Assembly: GCA_013361975.1 (NCBI GenBank) | Contig: JABFXB010000048.1 | Span: 1-9,254 of the forward strand | DNA: 9,254 nt | Direction: 5' to 3' | Source: Dermatophilaceae bacterium | Lineage (GTDB): Bacteria > Actinomycetota > Actinomycetes > Actinomycetales > Dermatophilaceae | Shown here: piece after piece, positions 1 to 6,718 of the stretch | Numbering within the stretch: position 1 is the stretch's first letter | Layout of the letters: every line of letters starts with the position of its first letter | Position numbers and translations under genes: made by a program | The notes under the pieces: model-generated | Databases searched by the model: none | The model's input: the letters and a program-made list of their open reading frames with translations, nothing else | Told to the model about the DNA's origin: nothing

Positions 1-3000
1 CCGACTGCGGTCTCGGTCCAGATGCCGAGGTCGAGCAGCTCGGAGCCGCGCCGCGGCGTCATGAGGTAGAGCGCCGAGGCCGAGCTGAACCGGTAGAGCC
101 CGGCCGCGGTGGCCGCGACGGCGGTGGTGCGGCCCGAGCCCGACGGCCCGGTGATGACGAAGGTGCCCTTCGGGTCGAAGCCGTGCGGCTCGAGCGAGCT
201 CGACGCGACGCCGAGCACCGGGCGGCCGCCGAACTCGGCCGGCAGGTCGCCGAGCGGGATCTCCTCGGCGAGGCTCTCGATGGGCGGCGCCTGGCTGACG
301 CCGGCCTTGCGGGTGGCGTCGGCGAAGGCCTCGATCGCGGCGGCCTGGACGGTGACGTCGGACGACCCGCCGAGCACCGCGACCTGCACCTCGGAGCCCG
401 CCATGAGGCCACGCCCGGGTGGTGAGGCCATCGTGAGCACGTCGCCCGGCACGCCGAAGACGGAGTAGTCGTCGACGTTGCTCATGCGCAGGATGATGCG
501 GCCCTGCACCGCGGCTGCGAGGTTGGTCGGCAGGCCGGTGCGCTGGTCGCTGGCGATGACGAAGTGCACACCGACGGGACGGCCGTCCGCTGCGAGTCCG
601 GCGAGCAGGTCGAGCCACTGGAAGCGCCCACCCACCTCGTAGGCCTGGCGGAACGCGGTCATGTTGTCGATGAGCACGAGGACTCGGGGCTCGTCGGGGC
701 GCCCGGCCAGCCGCCGGTAGTCGGTGATCGTCGCGGCGCTGACCGCCGAGTAGCGCGTCGCCCGCTCGTCGATGGTGGCCCGGAGCGTGCGGAGCAGGCG
801 GATGACACGCTCGTGGTCGCCGCCGGGGATGATCGAGCCGACGTGCGGCAGGGCCTCGAGCATCGCGAGACCACGGTTGCCGAAGTCGAGGCCGTAGACC
901 TGGCAGGGGCCGCCGCGCACGGTGTAGCCGGCCGCGACCGCCATCGAGCGCAGGAAGACTGACTTGCCCGAGCCGGACGTGCCGTAGATCGCGATGTTGC
1001 CCTCCTTGTCGGGGCGGAAGGCGATCTCGGGCTGGGCCTGCCGGTCGGGGGCGTCGGCTACCCCGAAGACGAGCTCGTCGTCGCGGCGCTGCGTCGGGAG
1101 GGTGGCGAGGTCGTAGACCGGGCGCAGGTCGGGCAGCCAGGGCTTGCGCGGCCGGGGCAGCTGCGCCACCCGGGCGGCGCGGCCGATGGTCCCGACGAGC
1201 CGCTGGATGTCGGTGGGACCGAGGTCGACCACGTCGTCGGCGACCTCGGACTGCGGCGGCTCCCACTCGACGCCCCGGCCGAAGGTGAGCGTCTCGACCT
1301 TCATGTCCGGTGGCGGGGGGACGTCGGAGGTCCACCCGCCGGCATACCCCGTCTGGAAGGGGACGAGGCGGCCCGGGCCGGTCTTGCTCACGGCACGGCC
1401 GGGCAGCGACGGGTCGAAGAACGCCGCCTCCTTGCTGCCGAGGACGTCGTCGGAGTCGTTCTCGTCGGCCATGCGCAGCGCCATGCGCAGGTTGGTGTTC
1501 GCGCGGAGGTTGTCCTTGATGACACCGGCCGGACGCTGCGTCGCGAGGATGAGGTGCAGGCCGAGGGAGCGGCCGCGCTGGGCGACGTTGACGACGCCGT
1601 CGACGAACTCGGGCACCTCCTGCACGAGGGCGGCGAACTCGTCGACGACGATGATGAGCGACGGCGGCGCATCGACCTCGCCGCGGCGCTCGAGCTCGAC
1701 GAGGTCCTTCGCCTTGTGCCGCGCGAGCAGGTGCTCGCGGTGGTGCAGCTCGGCGGCGAGCGACGCGAGTGCCCGGCGCACGAGGTGCGGCGAGAGGTCG
1801 GTGACGAGGCCGACGGTGTGCGGCAGCTTGACGCAGTCGCGGAAGGCCGACCCGCCCTTGTAGTCGACGAGCAGGAACGTCACCCGCTGCGGCGAGTGTG
1901 CGGCCGCCATGCCGAGGATCCAGGCCTGGAGCAGCTCGGACTTGCCGGCGCCGGTGGTGCCACCGACGAGGGCGTGCGGCCCGTCGGTGCGGATGTCGAC
2001 CGAGAAGGTGCCCTGGCTCGACTGGCCGACGATCGCGCGCAGGTTGCCGGGCTTGCGCGGCAGCACGGCCGGGGCGTACGGGCCGGTGAGGATCGAGCGC
2101 GACTCGGACCACTTCTCGATGACCGCCTGCTCCGAGCCGGCGAGGTCGGTGCCGGTGAGCGTGAGCAGCGAGACCGCGCGCGGCAGGTCGCTCGCGTCGT
2201 CGACCGGAACGCCGGCGTCGACGACGGGCGCGAGCATGCGGGCGCACGCCATCGCCTCGTCGTAGCCGACGCGGTCGACCGCGACGGGCTGCACCTGCTC
2301 GCCCGCCTGGACGTAGCCCGCGAGCGAGCTCTCGTCGTCGCTGACGACGAGGAAGGTGTGGCAGGCGGCCGGCAGCAGCTGCTGGGTCTCGGCGACCCAC
2401 ACGACGACGACCCCGTGTCGGTGTCCGCGCTCGGCGATCGCGACAAGGCGGCTGCGGTCGATGGGGGCGTCGCCCTCGACGAGCACGAGGACGGTCGGCC
2501 GGGTGGCGGTGGCCTCCTGCTGCTCGCTCGGCGACCCCTTGGCGTCGACGATGTCCTCGAGCGCGTCGGCGAGCGCCGAGCACGCCGGGGCACTCGCGGC
2601 GAGGTGGTCGACGCCGATGGGGCTGTGCGGGGACGTGGTGTGGGGCAGCCACTTGAGGAAGTCCCAGTCGCGCGCCGAACCGCCGGAGGCGAACGCACAG
2701 ACCGCGAGCTCGGCCGGGGAGTGCAGGGCCGCGGCCTGGAGCACCACCGACCGGGCGGCCCCGAGAGCGTTGGCGCGCCGGCCCGCGACGCCGATCGCGC
2801 CGTCGGCCAACGGAGTCGCGACGACGGGCACGTCGTGCACCACCTCGAGCCCGCGCAGCTGCTCGGACACCTCGAGCCAGGCCTCGGCCTTGGACCTGCC
2901 GACGGCCGGCATCGTGATCGCCGAGCGCGACGCCAGCGTGCCCAGCCCGAGACGCAGCTCGGCGTAGCCGGGCACGTCACGGCGGCGGGTCCAGAGCAGC

Positions 3001-4010
3001 GCGCTGCGGTCGCGCACGGCGGCCAGGCACTCGGCGCCGCTGGGGTGCTCCCCGCGCCGGGTGTGCCCCTCGCTCTCGAGCGAGCCGCGGATGCGCTGCG
3101 AGAGAAGGCCCAGGTCCTCCTTGAAGTCGACCATCGCCTGCGCGAAGTCCTTCTTCTGCTGCCGCCGTGCCTCGTAGTACGTGCCGGCCATCATCATCGG
3201 CATCATCAGCATGAAGATGATCGAGAAGGCGCTGCGGGTGATGAGGTACATCACGATGCCCATGAGCAGCGGCACGACCATCGCCACGAGCGGCATCGGC
3301 TGCAGCTTGCCCCGCTCGGGCAGGTCGGGGACCTGGAACTCCTGGCCCGTGAAGAGCGGCGCGACCCGCGGCGAGCGCGAGAACGCCACGGTGCCGGCAT
3401 CGCCGGAGAGCACGCCGCTGCCGGGCCGGCTGACCACCCCGTCGCTGTGGACGTGCACCTCGAGCTCGCTGTCGCCGAGGCGCACGACGTCGCCGCTCTT
3501 GAGGTGGGCGCGCGTCACCTGCTGCCCGCCCGCGGTGATGCCGTTGGCCGACCCGAGGTCGACGACCTCGACGACCTCCTGGATGACGAGCTTGGCGTGC
3601 TTGCGCGACACCGACTCGTCGCTCAGCTGCACCTCGCACCCGCGCCCACGGCCGACGTATGCCGTCCCGCGGGCGAGCGCGAACTCCTTGCCGGCGTCGG
3701 GGCCCGACCGGATGTAGGCGACGGCCGCAGGGCGTCCGCGGTCGACGAAGCCCTCGCCGGCGCGCGTCACCGACACGCGCATGCCCGACTGCAGGCCGCT
3801 CTCGGCGACGGTGGCCCGTGGGTCGAGGCCCCGCATGTCCTGGTCGACGAGCGCCAGCGTCATCGCGGCGTCGATCCCGAGCACGCTCGACCGGTTGGGG
3901 TCGGCGGCGGCGAGGTAGGCCGCGAGGTCGCCGACGGTCGTCGCCGAGTCGGTGGTCGCGACGAGATCGGTCTCCCGGTCACCCGACCGGAGGACGAACT
4001 TCAGCTTCAC
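1..4010 (-). CDS. FHA domain-containing FtsK/SpoIIIE ATPase, EccC/EssC-like type VII secretion motor (C-terminus cut by window edge)
   Basis: The frame is open from a GTG at 4010 to the left edge: 1336 codons without a stop, C-terminus missing. Seen in order: residues 1-90 look ubiquitin-like (TTVGDLAAYLA, later LDPRATVAESGLQSGMRV); FHA domain at about 97-180 with GR120-121, SRKH135-138 and DLGSANG151-157; two membrane helices at about 240-257 and 261-276, the second Met-rich; a stalk/pseudo-ATPase region at about 280-600 with the EccC-type motif WLPH454-457; ATPase 1 with Walker A GGTTGAGKS683-691, DYKGGSAF716-723, Walker B LIIVVDEF785-792 and ATQRP823-827; ATPase 2 with GTSGSGKS1010-1017 and a weak Walker B ending LIDN1116; ATPase 3 with GPSGSGRTT1288-1296, where Arg replaces the P-loop Lys. 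FHA-TM-TM-three ATPases is the Firmicutes EssC/YukB layout, although EssC has two FHA domains. Known role of the family: hexameric inner-membrane motor that binds and exports WXG100-type substrates. The GTG overlaps the preceding stop by 4 bp and has an upstream AAAGGTGA. The family is clear; export of specific substrates is inferred. Confidence 0.95.
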   Translation of the reverse strand, partial: MKLKFVLRSGDRETDLVATTDSATTVGDLAAYLAAADPNRSSVLGIDAAMTLALVDQDMRGLDPRATVAESGLQSGMRVSVTRAGEGFVDRGRPAAVAYIRSGPDAGKEFALARGTAYVGRGRGCEVQLSDESVSRKHAKLVIQEVVEVVDLGSANGITAGGQQVTRAHLKSGDVVRLGDSELEVHVHSDGVVSRPGSGVLSGDAGTVAFSRSPRVAPLFTGQEFQVPDLPERGKLQPMPLVAMVVPLLMGIVMYLITRSAFSIIFMLMMPMMMAGTYYEARRQQKKDFAQAMVDFKEDLGLLSQRIRGSLESEGHTRRGEHPSGAECLAAVRDRSALLWTRRRDVPGYAELRLGLGTLASRSAITMPAVGRSKAEAWLEVSEQLRGLEVVHDVPVVATPLADGAIGVAGRRANALGAARSVVLQAAALHSPAELAVCAFASGGSARDWDFLKWLPHTTSPHSPIGVDHLAASAPACSALADALEDIVDAKGSPSEQQEATATRPTVLVLVEGDAPIDRSRLVAIAERGHRHGVVVVWVAETQQLLPAACHTFLVVSDDESSLAGYVQAGEQVQPVAVDRVGYDEAMACARMLAPVVDAGVPVDDASDLPRAVSLLTLTGTDLAGSEQAVIEKWSESRSILTGPYAPAVLPRKPGNLRAIVGQSSQGTFSVDIRTDGPHALVGGTTGAGKSELLQAWILGMAAAHSPQRVTFLLVDYKGGSAFRDCVKLPHTVGLVTDLSPHLVRRALASLAAELHHREHLLARHKAKDLVELERRGEVDAPPSLIIVVDEFAALVQEVPEFVDGVVNVAQRGRSLGLHLILATQRPAGVIKDNLRANTNLRMALRMADENDSDDVLGSKEAAFFDPSLPGRAVSKTGPGRLVPFQTGYAGGWTSDVPPPPDMKVETLTFGRGVEWEPPQSEVADDVVDLGPTDIQRLVGTIGRAARVAQLPRPRKPWLPDLRPVYDLATLPTQRRDDELVFGVADAPDRQAQPEIAFRPDKEGNIAIYGTSGSGKSVFLRSMAVAAGYTVRGGPCQVYGLDFGNRGLAMLEALPHVGSIIPGGDHERVIRLLRTLRATIDERATRYSAVSAATITDYRRLAGRPDEPRVLVLIDNMTAFRQAYEVGGRFQWLDLLAGLAADGRPVGVHFVIASDQRTGLPTNLAAAVQGRIILRMSNVDDYSVFGVPGDVLTMASPPGRGLMAGSEVQVAVLGGSSDVTVQAAAIEAFADATRKAGVSQAPPIESLAEEIPLGDLPAEFGGRPVLGVASSSLEPHGFDPKGTFVITGPSGSGRTTAVAATAAGLYRFSSASALYLMTPRRGSELLDLGIWTETAV

Positions 4011-6718
4011 GCGTCACCTTTCGTGCCGGCACCCGTGCCGTTGCTCGTGCGGCCGGCGCGCCGGCTCGCCCTGGTCGCGCCGGGGGCGGTGGTTCCGGTG
4101 CCGGCCTCGGTGGGGCGACCTCGTCGCCGTGACGGGTCCGGCTTGCCCTGGCCACGCGAGGTGCGCGCGAGGGCCGGCCCGAGGCCGGCGCCGCTGGGCA
4201 GGTGGTCGCGGAAGGTCCGCAGCGACACGTCGCCGCGCAGCTTCTGCCAGAAGCCCTGCTCGGCCCGGATGCGACTGCGAGCCGTCTCGACGTCGGCCCA
4301 GAAGGCCTCGACCTCCTCGGGCGTCGGCTCGGCGATGTCGAAGACGTGCCCGTTGGCGGCTGTGGCGAGCGGCACCAGTTCCAACCGTCGAGTGCTCACT
4401 TCCCCGCTGTCAGTCGGAGGTGTGGCTGCCCCCGAACCGGGGGGGAAGTGGGCACTCGACGGGGCACTCGACCGGACGGGGGCACCCATCAGGGCGCCGT
4501 CGACGACGGGGCTCGGCTTCTCGGGCGGCGGCCCGGACACGTGCTCCTCGAGGGCGCGTGCCTGCTCGAGGCGGGTTCCCTTGACGGGCAGGGGCATCCG
4601 CAGGTCGCGCGCGGTGTCGACGACCTCGCGCCAGCCGCCACTGACCCGGGTCGACGCCGCACCCGTCGTGCGACGGCGGCGGCGTCGCAGCCACTTCGCA
4701 AAGCGGATCACGCAGTAGACGAGCAGCAGCACCAGCGCCGGCAGCACGAGGAAGAAGAGGAGATAGCGCAGCCAGTCGGGCCAGTTGTCGGGGTCGAGCG
4801 GGTTCTTGTCGTCCTTGGGCGGGTTCTTCAGCTGCGTCGCGTTCTGCGCCTGGTCAGGGCCCTGGAGCACGCTCGGCGGGTTGTTCGCCGCAGGCGGCGG
4901 CACCTGGGCGCCGGTCTTCTTCTCCTCGGACTTCTGGATCAGCTGCTGAGGCTTCTTGTTGCGGTCGGGGATGAACTGCTTCCAGTAGATCGGCTGCCAG
5001 GAGCCGTCGGCGCGGGCGACCTCGACCCAGGCGTGGACGTCCTTGCCCTTGATCGCGCCCGTGGCGTCGGGCTCGGCCCCCATGACGACCCGCGCCGGCA
5101 CGCCGAGGCGGTTGGCGGCGAGAGCCAGCCCGGCGGCGTACTGCTCGTCGTTGCCCGCCAGCTGGGTGGCCTTCATGAACTGGGTCATCCGGCGCAGGTT
5201 GTGGCCGGGCAGGAAGACGTTCTGGTAGTCGCCGGGTGCGCCGCCGTCGGTGTAGGCGCCGTCCTGCATGGCCGTGGCGACGGCGACGACCTTCGCCCAC
5301 GGGCTGTCGACGCGCTCGGTCCACGGCGTGATCTTGTCGTCGATGAAGGTGAGGTTCTGGCTGTCGACGACCGTGCCGTCGGCGACCTCGACGGTCTTGG
5401 GCAGGGCGTCGTCGACCTTCTGCGCCAGCGCGGTGACGGTGTAGGTGTCACCGGCCGCCAGCTTCTCGGGCAGCACGCCGGTGTTCGTGTCGATGTTGAA
5501 GCGCAGGTCGTCGGCGAGCTGGTCGCCACGGGGGCCGCCGAAGTCGAGGCCGGTCACGGTGCCGAAGGTGGGCAGCCAGACGTCGTCGTAGCCGCCCGCG
5601 GGCACCGACACTGTCGCGGTCACCTCGTCGCCGGCCGCATCGCTGGCGATGTGGCTGCCGACCTTGCGGAAGCTCGTGCCGCCCGGGTCGTCACCCGAGC
5701 CGAGGTTCGCCACATTGCCTGCACCCCAGACGAAGTCGTCGTAGGAGTCGAGCGCGGCGAAGCGCACGGGCACGCCCTTCGGCAGGCCCCTGACCGTGAG
5801 GAGCGTCCTGTCGTAGAGCTCGGCGCTGTTGGGCTCGGTGTACTTGCGGTAGCCGGCGAGCGGTGACGCGTACTGGGTGACGTCGTAGGGCGGGACCAGC
5901 CCTGCGCGCAGCACGGTGCGGTCGGTGCCGCCGGCGCCGGGCAGGTGGGGGCCGACGAAGAAGCCGCCGACGGTCGCCACGGCCAGCAGTGCAGCCGTGG
6001 TCACCGCGCGGGTCGTGCGGCCGGCGCCGTTCTGCAGGGCCGGGCGGTTGCGGTTGCTGCGCAGGGCGGTCCAGCCGATGGCGACGAGCGCGAAGAGCCC
6101 GCCCTGGAGCAGCACCGCGGCGGGGCTCTTCGTGCCGAGGATGATCGACGCCACGAGCAGCAGCACCGGGGCGACGAGCGCCGTGATCGCGCCGGTCCAG
6201 CGGCGGGCGACCCCGTAGGTGAGCGCGGCCCCGACGAGGGTGAAGAGGAACGGCAGGGCCAGGTAGGGGCCCTCGGAGTCGACCGGCGGCAGGGCCGTCA
6301 GCAGCTCCTTCCACCCCGGGACAGCCATGTGCACGAGCGTCGCGAACGTGGCGCCCGACGGGATGAAGCCGGCGACGAGGTCCTCGCGCGTCGCGACGGG
6401 TCCGCCGAGGAGCAGGTAGGCCGCGGCGACCGCGACCAGGGTCACCACCCCGAGCGCGCGGTAGGCGGCCGCGACGTGGCCGGTCAGCAGGCCGAGGACG
6501 AGGCCCGCGAGCCCGACCCAGAGCCAGCCCAGGCCGAAGAAGGTGGTGCGGAAGCCGACGAGGGCGAGGCCCACGAGCACGACCGTGAAGGCGGCGTCGA
6601 CGAGGTGCGGCCTGGCGGGCCGCAGCCGGGTCAACTGCCTCACGACGCGCTCGCGCACCGTCGGCGGCTTGACGAGCGCCGACGGCGGCGGGGCGGGGAT
6701 CGACGGGTTCGAGCTCAC
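4007..6718 (-). CDS. TgpA-like membrane protein with extracytoplasmic transglutaminase-fold domain, active site apparently degenerate
   Basis: The protein has 903 residues. Start chosen: GTG at 6718, overlapping the DUF58 stop by 4 bp, with GGGGGTGG four bases upstream; reading further upstream only gives out-of-frame translation of the DUF58 gene. Residues 35-256 hold about six to seven hydrophobic helices, as in the N-terminal part of TgpA-type proteins. Residues about 258-648 should be extracytoplasmic, with a transglutaminase core at about 505-585. A single helix at about 651-672 follows, then a run of six Arg (678-683) and a 220-residue cytoplasmic tail ending in a basic, Gly/Thr-rich stretch. 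In the core, the family pattern G-x-C-x-x-(F/Y)-A reads GNDEQYA (522-528), so the catalytic Cys is Asp524. LGVPARVV and HAWVEV (His562) are kept, but the third triad position after W574 is Tyr578, not Asp. It is therefore probably a non-enzymatic binding or scaffolding domain, though a shifted active site cannot be excluded. Coupling to the EccC-like gene suggests a shared complex (inference). Confidence 0.93.
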   Translation of the reverse strand: MSSNPSIPAPPPSALVKPPTVRERVVRQLTRLRPARPHLVDAAFTVVLVGLALVGFRTTFFGLGWLWVGLAGLVLGLLTGHVAAAYRALGVVTLVAVAAAYLLLGGPVATREDLVAGFIPSGATFATLVHMAVPGWKELLTALPPVDSEGPYLALPFLFTLVGAALTYGVARRWTGAITALVAPVLLLVASIILGTKSPAAVLLQGGLFALVAIGWTALRSNRNRPALQNGAGRTTRAVTTAALLAVATVGGFFVGPHLPGAGGTDRTVLRAGLVPPYDVTQYASPLAGYRKYTEPNSAELYDRTLLTVRGLPKGVPVRFAALDSYDDFVWGAGNVANLGSGDDPGGTSFRKVGSHIASDAAGDEVTATVSVPAGGYDDVWLPTFGTVTGLDFGGPRGDQLADDLRFNIDTNTGVLPEKLAAGDTYTVTALAQKVDDALPKTVEVADGTVVDSQNLTFIDDKITPWTERVDSPWAKVVAVATAMQDGAYTDGGAPGDYQNVFLPGHNLRRMTQFMKATQLAGNDEQYAAGLALAANRLGVPARVVMGAEPDATGAIKGKDVHAWVEVARADGSWQPIYWKQFIPDRNKKPQQLIQKSEEKKTGAQVPPPAANNPPSVLQGPDQAQNATQLKNPPKDDKNPLDPDNWPDWLRYLLFFLVLPALVLLLVYCVIRFAKWLRRRRRRTTGAASTRVSGGWREVVDTARDLRMPLPVKGTRLEQARALEEHVSGPPPEKPSPVVDGALMGAPVRSSAPSSAHFPPGSGAATPPTDSGEVSTRRLELVPLATAANGHVFDIAEPTPEEVEAFWADVETARSRIRAEQGFWQKLRGDVSLRTFRDHLPSGAGLGPALARTSRGQGKPDPSRRRGRPTEAGTGTTAPGATRASRRAGRTSNGTGAGTKGDA
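4014..4021 (-). promoter_or_regulatory. Ribosome binding site of the EccC/EssC-like gene
   Basis: AAAGGTGA on the minus strand lies three bases before the GTG at 4010, within the last codons of the transglutaminase-like gene. The two genes overlap as GTGA (4007-4010), implying coupled translation of scaffold and motor. Confidence 0.55.
4385..4472. repeat. REP-like 21-bp inverted repeat plus truncated third copy, inside the transglutaminase-like gene
   Basis: The left arm (4385-4405) and right arm (4442-4462) are reverse complements over 21 bases with one mismatch (4396/4451), separated by a 36-base loop. The shared unit reads GTCGAGTGCYCACTTCCCC. Its first 11 bases occur a third time at 4462-4472 (minus orientation), giving a 12-bp-spaced tandem with the right arm. 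The element is in frame and codes for residues about 749-778 of the cytoplasmic tail, a Ser/Pro/Gly-rich stretch. Two inverted copies plus a partial one resemble REP/BIME-type dispersed palindromes, but genome-wide repetition cannot be seen from here. On the mRNA it should form a strong stem-loop; no U run follows, so it is not an intrinsic terminator. Confidence 0.8.

Noticed and set aside
1880..3639. Minus-strand frames at 1880-2980 and 2977-3639
   Set aside because: They are in other frames than the motor gene and give Arg/Ser/Pro-rich translations; the frame starting at 4010 is continuous and carries all domain motifs, so there is no frameshifted or split gene here.
1554..4718. Plus-strand open frame of 1054 codons opposite the motor gene
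   Set aside because: It is codon-aligned antisense to the FHA-FtsK gene over most of its length. High GC and lack of TCA/CTA/TTA codons keep it open. The product is His/Arg/Asp-rich with no recognisable domain, whereas the minus strand has many family motifs.
4202..5866. Plus-strand open frame of 554 codons opposite the transglutaminase-like gene
   Set aside because: Antisense shadow of a GC-rich gene with low-complexity translation and no motif.
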